Below are positions 25,785-35,600 of a stretch of DNA of 64,000 bases, piece by piece. The notes below the pieces were generated by a model. It did no database searches. It saw only the letters and a program-made list of their open reading frames with translations, and was not told the DNA's origin. This stretch comes from Pseudoflavonifractor sp. AF19-9AC (GTDB lineage Bacteria; Bacillota; Clostridia; Oscillospirales; Oscillospiraceae): positions 186,001 through 250,000 of the forward strand of contig NZ_QUGI01000003.1 of NCBI RefSeq assembly GCF_003478995.1, written 5' to 3'. A program made the position numbers and the translations under genes. The number at the start of each line of letters is the position of its first letter. The first letter of the stretch is position 1.

Positions 25785-27492
25785 GCGGGATACCTTTTTC
25801 TGCATCGGCCTGACGACGCTGGAAGTCATCATGGAAATCCTGCTTCCCTTTATTACCACCCGTCTGCTGGCGGAAGGCCTGGAAACCGGCTATCTGCCTG
25901 CCGTGTACCGCTACGGTGCCATTCTGGTGGTTATGGCGCTGCTCAGTCTGATTTTCGGAGCGGTTGCCGGCCGCTTTGCCGCCAGCGCCTCTTCCGGCCT
26001 GGCAGCTAACCTTCGCGAGGCCATCTATGCCAACATCCAGACCTTCTCCTTTTCCAACATTGACAAGTTCAGTGTCCCCGGTCTGGTGACCCGCATGACC
26101 ACCGATATCACCAACGTGCAGCAGGCTTTCATGATGGTCATCCGCATTGCGGTGCGCTCCCCCCTGACCCTGATTTTCAGCTTTGCCATGTGCATGATCA
26201 TTAACGTAAAGCTCAGCCTGACCTTCCTCATCGCCTTGGCTTTTCTGCTGGTGGTTATCGGCGCTATCATGGTAGTGACACTGAAAATCTTCAACCAGGT
26301 CTTTCAGAAGTACGACGATCTGAACGCCAGCGTTCAGGAAAACATTTCCGCTATCCGGGTAGTCAAGGCCTTCGTCCGGGAGGACTATGAGAACAAAAAG
26401 TTCTCTTCCGCCTCCCAGAATCTGTACCGTCTTTTCGTCAAGGCAGAGGGCCTTCTGGCCTTCAACGGCCCTGCCATGATGCTGGCTGTCTACTTCTGCA
26501 TTATCATGGTATCCTGGCTGGGTGCTCACTACATTGTAGTGGATCACACCCTGGCCACCACTGACCTCACCAGCTTATATAGCTACATCATGTCTCTGCT
26601 CATGAGCCTGATGATGCTCTCCATGGTAGTGGTCATGATCTCCATGTCCATGGCCAGCATTCGTCGAATTCAGGAGGTACTGACCGAAACTCCTGACCTG
26701 CACAATCCTGAGCAGCCCATTCACGAGGTGGCCGATGGCAGCATCGACTTCAATCACGTGAATTTCTCCTATAAGCACGGCAGCGGCAAAAATGCCCTGT
26801 CCGACATTGACCTGCACATCCGCTCCGGTGAAACCATCGGCGTCATTGGCGGTACCGGCTCGGGCAAGAGCAGTCTGGTCAACCTTATCTGCCGGCTGTA
26901 CGACGTGGACGAGGGCTCGGTATGCGTAGGCGGCGTGGACGTGCGGCAGTACGATATGGAGTCCCTGCGCAACCAGGTATCTGTGGTACTTCAGAAAAAC
27001 ACCCTCTTCTCCGGCAGCATCCTGGAAAACCTGCGCTGGGGCAACCCCGATGCCACCGAAGAGGAATGCATCGAGGCCTGTCGGGCGGCCTGCGCCGACG
27101 AGTTTATCGACCGCATGCCCGACGGCTACCATACCCGCATCGAGCGGGGCGGAAACAACGTCTCCGGCGGCCAGAAGCAGCGGCTGTGCATCGCCCGCGC
27201 TCTGCTGAAAAAGCCCAAGGTCCTCATTCTGGACGACTCCACCAGCGCGGTAGACACCGCCACAGACGCAAAAATCCGGGCCGCATTCGCCCAAAAGATT
27301 CCTGGAACCACCAAAATCATCATCGCCCAGCGGATCTCCAGTGTGGAGGGTGCCGACCGCATTCTGGTTCTGGACAACGGCCGCATCAACGCCTTTGATA
27401 CCCACGAAAATCTGCTGAAGTCCAACCCCATCTACCAAGAGATCTACGAGTCTCAGGTCAAGGGCGGCGGCGACTTCGATCAGCCCGCTTGA
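25750..27492 (+). CDS. Heterodimeric ABC exporter, subunit with degenerate site
   Basis: A 580-residue half-transporter: six transmembrane helices (about residues 15-300) followed by an ATPase domain. Walker A is GGTGSGKSS, the signature is VSGGQKQR, and Walker B reads VLILDDSTSAVD, where the usual catalytic Glu is replaced by Asp. That substitution is the mark of the non-hydrolysing site in heterodimeric exporters such as TM287/288, LmrCD and BmrCD. The start was placed at the GTG at 25750 because AGGAGG lies ten bases upstream; a GTG nine bases earlier overlaps that site. Its partner follows 16 bases later. Confidence 0.92.
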   Translation: MKKVLQQLKQYKRDTFFCIGLTTLEVIMEILLPFITTRLLAEGLETGYLPAVYRYGAILVVMALLSLIFGAVAGRFAASASSGLAANLREAIYANIQTFSFSNIDKFSVPGLVTRMTTDITNVQQAFMMVIRIAVRSPLTLIFSFAMCMIINVKLSLTFLIALAFLLVVIGAIMVVTLKIFNQVFQKYDDLNASVQENISAIRVVKAFVREDYENKKFSSASQNLYRLFVKAEGLLAFNGPAMMLAVYFCIIMVSWLGAHYIVVDHTLATTDLTSLYSYIMSLLMSLMMLSMVVVMISMSMASIRRIQEVLTETPDLHNPEQPIHEVADGSIDFNHVNFSYKHGSGKNALSDIDLHIRSGETIGVIGGTGSGKSSLVNLICRLYDVDEGSVCVGGVDVRQYDMESLRNQVSVVLQKNTLFSGSILENLRWGNPDATEEECIEACRAACADEFIDRMPDGYHTRIERGGNNVSGGQKQRLCIARALLKKPKVLILDDSTSAVDTATDAKIRAAFAQKIPGTTKIIIAQRISSVEGADRILVLDNGRINAFDTHENLLKSNPIYQEIYESQVKGGGDFDQPA

Positions 27493-27508
27493 GAGGAGGA
27501 TTGAACCC

Positions 27509-29398
27509 ATGAATTCCCGTATGAGGCAAGGAGACGGCCCGGCTGTTTTGAATCGGGTCCTCCGCTACATGCTTCATTATTATAAATATCTGTTCACCCT
27601 GGTGATTGGGTGCATCCTGGTCTCGGCCGTGTGTACCGTGGTATCAGCCACCTTCCCCCAGACCCTGATCCGCAATTATCTGGAGCCCATGCTGGAAAGC
27701 GGCTCTCAAGACTTTTCCGGCCTGCTCCAGGACGTTATCCAGCTGTGCTGTTTCATGGTGGTAGGCGTCATTGCCTCCTACGCCTACAACCGCATCATGG
27801 TTAACATCAGCCAAGGTACCCTGCGCCGTCTGCGTGACGACCTGTTCCACAAGATGGAGGCTCTGCCCATCAAGTACTTTGATACCCACGCTCACGGCGA
27901 CATCATGTCGGTTTACACCAACGACGTGGACACCCTGCGTCAGCTGATCAGCCAGAGCATCCCTCAGATTATTAATTCGGGCATCACCATGGTCGCTACA
28001 CTGGTAACCATGCTCGTACTTAGCCCCGCCCTTACTGTCATCTCGGTCCTTACTGCACTGGTCATGCTGGCCGTCACCAAAAACTTCACCCGCCTGTCCG
28101 GCCGGTACTTTATCAAACAGCAGCGTGCCCTGGGCGAAGTAGACGGCTTCATTGAGGAAATGCTGGACGGCCAAAAGGTGGTCAAGATCTTCTGCCATGA
28201 GGAAGCCGCCATGGCAGACTTCCACAAGGTAAATGAGGAACTGCGCCAGAGCGCCAATCTGGCCAACCGCTACTCTAACCTGCTCATGCCCATCAACGCC
28301 AACATCGGCTGGCTGAGCTATGCACTGGTCACCATCGTCGGTGCCATTCTGGCCATCAACAACAACATGGCCGGCGTGGACCTGGCCACGGTCATCACCT
28401 TCGTGGGCCTGAACAAGAGCTTCACCAACCCCATCTCCCAGGTCAGCATGCAGGTCAACTTTGTGGTCACCGCTGCCGCCGGCGCCCAGCGTGTCTTCGA
28501 CCTCATGGATCAGGTGCCTGAGGAGGACAACGGCTACGTGGAACTGGTCAACGCCAAGGAGAATGCTGACGGCCAGATGGTGGAGAGCGCGGAGCGCACC
28601 AACGTCTGGGCCTGGAAGCACCCCCACAAGGCGGAGGGCACCATTACCTACACCAAGCTGGAGGGCGGCGTGGTCTTTGACGACGTGGACTTCGGCTACG
28701 ACGAAAACAAGCTGGTGCTCCACAACATCAGCCTCTGGGCCAAGCCCGGCCAGAAGATCGCCTTCGTGGGCGCCACCGGCGCCGGCAAGACCACCATCAC
28801 CAACCTCATCAACCGTTTTTACGACATTGCCGACGGCAAAATCCGCTATGACGGCATCAACATCAACAAGATTAAAAAACCCGACCTGCGCCGTTCCCTG
28901 GGCATCGTCCTTCAGGACACCCATCTTTTTACCGGTACGGTCATGGAAAACATCCGCTACGGCAACCTGAACGCCTCCGATGAGGAGTGTATGGCCGCCG
29001 CCAAGCTGGCCAACGCCGACGGCTTTATCCGCCGCCTGCCTGACGGCTACGACACCATGCTCACCGGCGACGGCGCCAACCTGAGCCAGGGCCAGCGTCA
29101 GCTGCTGGCCATCGCCCGGGCCGCCGTGGCCGACCCCCCGGTGCTCATTCTGGATGAGGCCACCTCCTCCATCGACACCCGCACGGAGAAGCTGGTCCAG
29201 GACGGTATGGACGCTCTGATGACCGGGCGGACCACCTTTGTCATCGCCCACCGACTCAGCACGGTTCGCAACGCCGACTGCATCATGGTCATGGACCAGG
29301 GCCGCATCATCGAGCGGGGTACCCACGACGAGCTCATTGCCAAGAAGGGCACCTATTACCGCCTCTACACCGGAAACTTCGCCGAAGAGCCGGCATAA
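27509..29398 (+). CDS. Heterodimeric ABC exporter, catalytic subunit
   Basis: A 629-residue half-transporter with six transmembrane helices and an ATPase domain. Walker A is GATGAGKTT, the signature is LSQGQRQ, and Walker B is VLILDEATSSID with the catalytic Glu intact. About 45 extra residues between the membrane and ATPase domains (around 340-390, KENADGQMVESAERTNVWAW) explain its greater length compared with the partner and are typical of LmrD-like subunits. With the preceding gene it forms a drug- or peptide-type exporter; the substrate is not known. The ATG follows AGGAGG at a good distance. A terminator follows. Confidence 0.92.
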   Translation: MNSRMRQGDGPAVLNRVLRYMLHYYKYLFTLVIGCILVSAVCTVVSATFPQTLIRNYLEPMLESGSQDFSGLLQDVIQLCCFMVVGVIASYAYNRIMVNISQGTLRRLRDDLFHKMEALPIKYFDTHAHGDIMSVYTNDVDTLRQLISQSIPQIINSGITMVATLVTMLVLSPALTVISVLTALVMLAVTKNFTRLSGRYFIKQQRALGEVDGFIEEMLDGQKVVKIFCHEEAAMADFHKVNEELRQSANLANRYSNLLMPINANIGWLSYALVTIVGAILAINNNMAGVDLATVITFVGLNKSFTNPISQVSMQVNFVVTAAAGAQRVFDLMDQVPEEDNGYVELVNAKENADGQMVESAERTNVWAWKHPHKAEGTITYTKLEGGVVFDDVDFGYDENKLVLHNISLWAKPGQKIAFVGATGAGKTTITNLINRFYDIADGKIRYDGININKIKKPDLRRSLGIVLQDTHLFTGTVMENIRYGNLNASDEECMAAAKLANADGFIRRLPDGYDTMLTGDGANLSQGQRQLLAIARAAVADPPVLILDEATSSIDTRTEKLVQDGMDALMTGRTTFVIAHRLSTVRNADCIMVMDQGRIIERGTHDELIAKKGTYYRLYTGNFAEEPA

Positions 29399-29413
29399 CT
29401 GAATTTACCTGCC

Positions 29414-29459
29414 AAACCCGGGATGGACCGCTTCACGCGTCCATCCCGGGTTTTATTTT
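29414..29459 (+). terminator. Rho-independent terminator of the ABC exporter operon
   Basis: A 12-bp stem AACCCGGGATGG / CCATCCCGGGTT, interrupted only by its loop, followed by TTATTTT. Confidence 0.88.
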
Positions 29460-29543
29460 CCTCCGCTCCGCGCCCCGTGTTTGGGGCGTTTTTGCTGCGA
29501 AGGTCAAAAAGGGGCTATTTCATCTCCTCCCACTTTGTTTAAT

Positions 29544-29590
29544 CTACATTTGTATATTATCTTGACACATGTAGTTTCTGATGCTAAGAT
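29544..29590 (+). promoter_or_regulatory. TetR-MMPL-GLUG operon promoter with candidate operator
   Basis: TTGACA (29562-29567) and TAAGAT (29585-29590) are separated by 17 bases, 30 bases before the start. The inverted repeat CTACATTTGT / ACACATGTAG (29544-29574, one mismatch) overlaps the -35 box, fitting a TetR autorepressor site. Confidence 0.65.
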
Positions 29591-29619
29591 GATCCTACTT
29601 TAATTCTGGAGGAGAGCTC

Positions 29620-30183
29620 ATGGAAGAACACTTGGATCTGCGCCAGCGCAAAACCCGGAAGCTGCTGGTGGAGGCTCTGGCCCACTTGATGGAGGAGAAG
29701 CCTTTTCCGGACATCTCCGTGGTGGACATCTGCGCCCGGGCCATGGTTCACCGCACCACCTTTTACGCCCACTTTACCGACAAGCAGGAGCTGCTGCGCT
29801 ATCTGCTGGAGGGGCTGGAGCAGCAGTGCATCTCTACCTGCCTGCCCCGTGACCCGGAGCGAAGCCCCCGGGAGTACTTGCTGACGGCCGCCCGGAATGT
29901 CTTTGACTTCTTTGACGCCCACCGGAAGCTGTACCTGGCCTGCATCACCAGTGGAACCGACGTACAGGTCCACGTTCTGGAGGACTGTGCCGCCCAGGAG
30001 CTGGCCCGCCTGCTCTCCGAGCCCCGGTTCCGCTCGCTCTCCCCTCAAGTGGATCCCCAGGTGGCCGCCCACTTCTACACCGGTGCCATGCTGGGCCTCA
30101 TCCGCTGGTGGCTGACCGACAGCCATCCCCTCCCGGCCAGCCACCTGCTGACCAACCTGGAGCAGTTTATCCCCATTCAGTGA
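29620..30183 (+). CDS. TetR family transcriptional regulator
   Basis: A 187-residue TetR-type repressor. The helix-turn-helix is visible in ISVVDICARAMVHRTTFYAH (about residues 31-50) and is followed by FTDKQELL. The C-terminal part is a short ligand domain of the TetR_C type. The ATG follows GGAGGAG, and the stop is 10 bases before the MMPL gene. The operator-like repeat in its promoter suggests that it controls this three-gene operon; the inducer is unknown. Confidence 0.9.
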   Translation: MEEHLDLRQRKTRKLLVEALAHLMEEKPFPDISVVDICARAMVHRTTFYAHFTDKQELLRYLLEGLEQQCISTCLPRDPERSPREYLLTAARNVFDFFDAHRKLYLACITSGTDVQVHVLEDCAAQELARLLSEPRFRSLSPQVDPQVAAHFYTGAMLGLIRWWLTDSHPLPASHLLTNLEQFIPIQ

Positions 30184-30193
30184 GGTGTCACCC

Positions 30194-32644
30194 ATGACTC
30201 AGGAAACACGTACCGAGAGTCCCATGACCAAGCTGGCCCGTTTCATTGTGGACAAACGAAAGGCCTTCTATCTGATTTTCACTGCGGTGGTTCTCTTCTC
30301 CGCCGCCTCCATCCACAAGGTACAGATCAACAACGACATCACCTCCTACCTCCCCTCCCAAACCGAGACCCGCCGGGGTCTTACCATTATGGAGGAGGAG
30401 TTCATCACTCTGGGCACTGCCAACATCATGGTGTCCAACGTCTCTTACGAGACCGCTCTGGACCTGTCTGAGCAGATTGCCGAGGTCCCCGGGGTGTCCC
30501 AGGTGGAGTTTGACGACACCGATGCCCACTATAAGGACTCCTCCGCACTCTTCACCGTTTCCTTTGACAAAGAGGAGGCAGATCCGGAGACCGAGGCTGC
30601 TCTCAACCAGGTCCTACAGGTACTGGAGGGCTACGACGTCTACTCCTCCACCCAGATTGGTCGGGACGTGTCCGCCAGTCTTCAGAAGGAAATGACTGTC
30701 ATCCTAGCCATCGCCGCAATGGTCATTGTAGTGGTGCTGCTGTTCACCTCCAAGAGCTACATGGAGGTGCCCGTCTACCTCATCGTCTTCGTGGCGGCCG
30801 CTCTTTTGAACATGGGCACCAATTTCATCTTCGGCACCATTTCCTTCATCACCAACTCCATCGCCGTGGTGCTGCAGCTGGCCCTAGCCATCGACTATGC
30901 CATCATCTTCTGCCACCGGTACATGGAGGAGCGGGACAATGGTCTCAGTCCCCGGGAGGCTGACATTGCTGCCCTGAGCAAGGCCATTGTGGAGATCTCC
31001 TCCTCCAGCCTCACCACCATCTCCGGCCTGGTGGCCCTGATGCTCATGCAGCTGCGCATCGGCTTTGACATGGGCATCGTCCTGTCCAAGGGCATTGTGT
31101 GCTCCATGCTGTGCGTGTTTTTGCTCATGCCCGGCCTGCTGATGCTCTTCAGCAAGCCCATCGACCGCACCCGCCACCGCAATCTGGTGCCCAAGATCAA
31201 CTTCTGGGGCAAGGCGGTGGTCCGGCTGCGCTACATCCTCCCCCCTATCTTCCTGGTGGTTGTGGTGGTGGGGGCGGTACTGTCCTCTCACTGTGACTAC
31301 GTCTTTGACGCCAACGACACCGACTTTGACAATAAGCCCGACTGGCGCATCGCCGACGAGAAGGTGGCCGATACCTTCGGCCAGAAGAATACCCTTGCCG
31401 TGCTGGTCCCCCGGGGTGACTATACGAAGGAAGGGCTTATTCTGGAACGAGTATCCCAGCTGCCCCAGATCTCCCAGGCCACCGGCCTTGCCAACCAGGA
31501 GGTGGAGGACGGCTGGATGCTCACCGACCAGATGAATCCCAGACAGTTCTCGGAGCTGGCCGGAGTGGACATCGAGCTGGCCCGGCTCCTGTACCAGGCC
31601 TACGGCCTCAGCGTGGAGGAGTACGGGGCCATTTTCCAGAATCCGGACGACTACTCCGTTCCCCTCATTGATGTGTTCGAGTTCCTTCTGGAGCAGAAGG
31701 ACAAGGGAGTGGTCAGCCTCACCGGAGAGCAGGAGGACAAGGTAGAGGACCTGCGGGAGCAGCTGGACATCGGTCTGGAGCAGCTGCGGGGTGAAAACTG
31801 GTCCCGCCTGGTCTTTGTGGCCGACGTCCCCACCGAAGGCGATGACACCTACGCCCTGCTGGATGAGATCCGCGCCATTGCCCAGGACTACTATGGGGAC
31901 CAGGTAATCCTGGTGGGTAACTCCACCAACGCCTTCGACCTGGCCAGCTCCTTCTCCGGAGACAACATGAAGATCAGCATTCTCACCGCCCTGTTTGTCA
32001 TGGTGATTCTGCTCTTCACCTTCAAGTCCGCAGGCCTGCCCATTCTGCTGGTCCTTACCATCCAGGGTTCCATCTGGATCAACTTCTCGGTGCCTGTGCT
32101 CACCGGAACGAACCTGTTCTTCCTGAGCTACTTGGTGGTCAGCTCCATCCAGATGGGCGCCACCATCGACTACGCCATCGTCATCACCAACCGCTATCTG
32201 GAGCTGAAAACCATCATGGACCGGAAGCAGGCGGCGGTGGAGGCCCTGAGCCAGAGCTTTCCCACCATCCTCACCTCGGGTACCATCATGGCAGTGGCCG
32301 GCTTCCTCATCGGCGGCATCTCCACCGACGCCACCATCGGCTCGGTGGGCCAGACCCTGGGTCGGGGCACTGTCACCTCCATTGTGCTGGTCATGACGGT
32401 GCTGCCCCAGCTGCTGATGCTGGGTGATGCACTCATTGAGCGCACCGCCATCACCCTCAACCGGGACCGTGCCCAGCGCTTCAACAAGGGCACCATGCGT
32501 CTGGATGGCCACATCCGGGGCCACGTCTCCGGCTTCGTGGACGGCGAATTCAAGGGCGTGCTCCACGGCAGCGTGGACGCCCTCATCGAGAGCAAGTATC
32601 AGGAGCGGAAACTCCCTGGAGAACAGGAGGACGACACACCATGA
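30194..32644 (+). CDS. MMPL/RND superfamily membrane transporter
   Basis: An 816-residue RND-type transporter of the MMPL family: two repeats of one helix, a large extracellular domain and five further helices, giving about 12 transmembrane segments. The first extracellular domain covers roughly residues 45-165 (SYLPSQTETRRGL and onward), the second roughly 370-590. Functionally important acidic residues of the helix bundles are visible in LALAIDYAIIFCHR and MGATIDYAIVITNR, where the Asp sits in the middle helix as in MmpL proteins. A soluble tail after residue ~765 contains repeated Gly/His/Asp turns. MMPL proteins move lipids, siderophores or membrane-associated polymers outward. The ATG at 30194 has GAGGTG upstream. 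The stop overlaps the GLUG gene start (ATGA). Confidence 0.9.
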   Translation: MTQETRTESPMTKLARFIVDKRKAFYLIFTAVVLFSAASIHKVQINNDITSYLPSQTETRRGLTIMEEEFITLGTANIMVSNVSYETALDLSEQIAEVPGVSQVEFDDTDAHYKDSSALFTVSFDKEEADPETEAALNQVLQVLEGYDVYSSTQIGRDVSASLQKEMTVILAIAAMVIVVVLLFTSKSYMEVPVYLIVFVAAALLNMGTNFIFGTISFITNSIAVVLQLALAIDYAIIFCHRYMEERDNGLSPREADIAALSKAIVEISSSSLTTISGLVALMLMQLRIGFDMGIVLSKGIVCSMLCVFLLMPGLLMLFSKPIDRTRHRNLVPKINFWGKAVVRLRYILPPIFLVVVVVGAVLSSHCDYVFDANDTDFDNKPDWRIADEKVADTFGQKNTLAVLVPRGDYTKEGLILERVSQLPQISQATGLANQEVEDGWMLTDQMNPRQFSELAGVDIELARLLYQAYGLSVEEYGAIFQNPDDYSVPLIDVFEFLLEQKDKGVVSLTGEQEDKVEDLREQLDIGLEQLRGENWSRLVFVADVPTEGDDTYALLDEIRAIAQDYYGDQVILVGNSTNAFDLASSFSGDNMKISILTALFVMVILLFTFKSAGLPILLVLTIQGSIWINFSVPVLTGTNLFFLSYLVVSSIQMGATIDYAIVITNRYLELKTIMDRKQAAVEALSQSFPTILTSGTIMAVAGFLIGGISTDATIGSVGQTLGRGTVTSIVLVMTVLPQLLMLGDALIERTAITLNRDRAQRFNKGTMRLDGHIRGHVSGFVDGEFKGVLHGSVDALIESKYQERKLPGEQEDDTP

Positions 32645-35600
32645 ACCGCGTCAAGCGTCTTTGGGCCCTGCTGACCTGTCTGGCCCTTCTCGCCTCTCTC
32701 ACTCTGCCCGCAGCGGCAGAAAAGGCATCATTCACCATCCATTCCCCGGAGGACTGGGCTGAATTTGTCCGGCTCAGCACCCGGGACGTGTGGTCCCAGG
32801 GGATGACCGTAGAGCTGAATGCCGACCTGGACCTGTCGCAGAGCGGCAGCACTCCGGTCCCCATCTTCCAGGGCATCTTCCACGGCAACGGGCACACCAT
32901 TTCCGGTGTTTCCTACACCGATAAGGGCTCCAAAGTGGGCCTGTTCCGCACCCTCACCCAGAGCGCCGTGGTGGAAGACCTGACGGTGACGGGCACTCTG
33001 GAGCCCCAGGGTACCGCCTCCTCCGTAGGTCTTCTGGCCGGCGAGAACTACGGCACCATCCGCCGCTGTTCCGCCCAGGGCACCGTGTCCGGTCAGGAAA
33101 ATGTGGGCGGTCTGGTGGGTCTGAATGGAGAAGAGGGCCTCCTCTCTGCCTGCTCCAGCAACACTCAGGTCACTGGTGTCACCAACGCCGGCGGAATTGC
33201 CGGGCAGAACCTGGGCACCCTAGATACCTGCTCCAATTCTGGATCCATCAATCCCCAGGCCAACCAGGAGATCCCCACCAACGTGGGCGGCATCGTCGGG
33301 CTTTCCAGAGGTACCATCCAGGGCTGCTCCAACTCCGGCGCGGTGGGCTATCCCCATCTGGGCTACAACATGGGAGGCATTGCCGGGATGCAGTCAGGGG
33401 AAATCCTCCGCTGCTCCAACACCGGCCGGATTCAGGGCCGAAAGGATGTGGGCGGCATCGTGGGACAGTTCGAGCCCAGCACCACCCTCACCTACAGCGA
33501 CTCTCCCGTCCAGGCGCTCAGTGACAGTCTGGGCGGTCTGCTGGATGAACTGAGCACTCTCACTGAGACACTGGATGCCATGGCCGTCCGGGGCATCGAG
33601 GATGCCCAGGTCATCCACGACGCCCTCTCCGCCATTCAGGACAAAACCCACTCCACCGGCAGCCAGGGCCACGCTGACTTTCAAGCCATGTCCGACGAGC
33701 TTTATGGCTATACGACCTCCATTCACGACAATCTGACTCAGCTCCGCAACCACCTGGACCGGTTCAATCAGGACGCAGAGAAAGAACTCCAGACCGTTCT
33801 GGACCAGTCCGACCAACTGCTGGACGATTTGCAGACGCTGCTCTCTCAAGCGGACGCCGGAATCCGGGACTCCATCTCCGCGATGGAGCGCACCGTATCC
33901 GGCATCCGTGCCCAGCTTCAGGTCATCCGCACTCAAAGGCAGGCCATGGGGCAGGAGATTGACCAGCTGAATGAGTACATTGCCCAGATTGCCGCTCTGG
34001 TGGCGGAGGGCCGATTTGAAGAAGCCCTTCAGCTCCCCTTCCCCACCCTGAAGCTGGGAGAACACCTCAGCGCCATTTCCTCGGCCAACCATGAGATCGC
34101 TCAGCTGGTGGCAAAGCTGCCGGGACAGTGGGCCGATATTTATAAGCGCCTCTCCAGTTCCATGAAAGACACCGGCAAAGAGATTGATGAGAGTTTAGAT
34201 CAGCTCTACGATGCACTGGATTCCCTGCTGGAGCTGTGGTCCAGCGTCTCTTCCGACATCCAGAAGGATGTGGATGCCATCAGCGGGGACTCCGCTAAAA
34301 TACGGGACCTGCTGAAAGACTATACGGATACACTGGGGGATCAGGTGCAGGATGCCGCGGATGAGATTGACGCTCAGCTCACCATCATCCAGAACCAGGC
34401 CAACCAGATGACCCAATGGGCCAAGGAGGACCGCCAAGCCATCCACAGCTCCAGTCAGGCCATGCTGGACCATCTGGAGGGGGTCCGCCAGGCCATCGCC
34501 GATCTGGGAAAGGAGCCGGAGCTCACCATCACCGACCTCACCGACCAGGTGGAGGAGGGGCCCGGCCTCATTGCCGAGTGCACCTGCACCGCCCAGGTCA
34601 ACGGTGACACCAATGTGGGCGGCATCATCGGCACCGCCGCCCCTGAGCTGGGAGACGACCCAGAGGCCACCTTTGACTTCGGAGACCTGGAGCTGCTGAG
34701 CGATGTGTACGCCACATTGCGCTGTGTGGTCCGGGACTGCCGCTTTAACGGCAGTGTGACAGTCAAGAACGAGTGCGGCGGCGGCGTGGCCGGGCGCTGC
34801 GAGGTAGGTGCCATTCTGGACTGCGCCGCCCGGGGTAGTGTGGAGGTAACCGGCGACTACTGCGCCGGCATTGCCGGACGGACCCGGGGCAAAATCCTTC
34901 GGTGCGCCGCTCTGGTGGACCTCACCGGTGAGAGCTGGCTGGGCGGAATCGCCGGATTGGGACAGGACATCAGTGCCTGCCGAAGCATGGTGCAGGCGGA
35001 CAGCCAGGGCGAATACCTGGGCGCCATCGCCGGTCAGGCAGAGGGCGAGCTGAGCGACAACTTCTATCTCTTCGAGGATTTGGCCGGGCTGGACAGCGTA
35101 GACCGGGCCGGACTGGCCCAGGGACTGGACTTTGATGCCTTCTCCCAGCTGTCCGGTATTCCGGAGGATTTTCTCACCTTCTCCTATCAGTTCAAAGTGG
35201 ATGGCAGGATCGTGGCCGAGGTGCCCTTTGCCTATGGGGCCGACCTGGACCTCACAAAGGTGCCCCAGGCCCCGGAGCGAAACGGAGAATTTGGCCAGTG
35301 GCCCCAGTTTTCCACAACGAATCTCCGTCGCTCCCGGGTCATCGAGGCGCAGTTTGCCTCCCCAACTTCCACCCTGGCCGACCGGGAAGGCGTGGCCCAG
35401 CTACTGGTGGAGGGGACCTTCGCCCCGGACGCAGCCCTGACCGTCACCCAGGCTGAGCTCCCCGGCCGGGACGCTGTGGACGCCCAGCCGGTATCCGCCT
35501 GGAACTACACCGTCACCGGAAGCCAGTCGGACACGGTTACCCTCCGTCTGCGCACCGATGGAGCAGAACATCCTGCGGCCGCCCTCTATCAGGACGGTTC

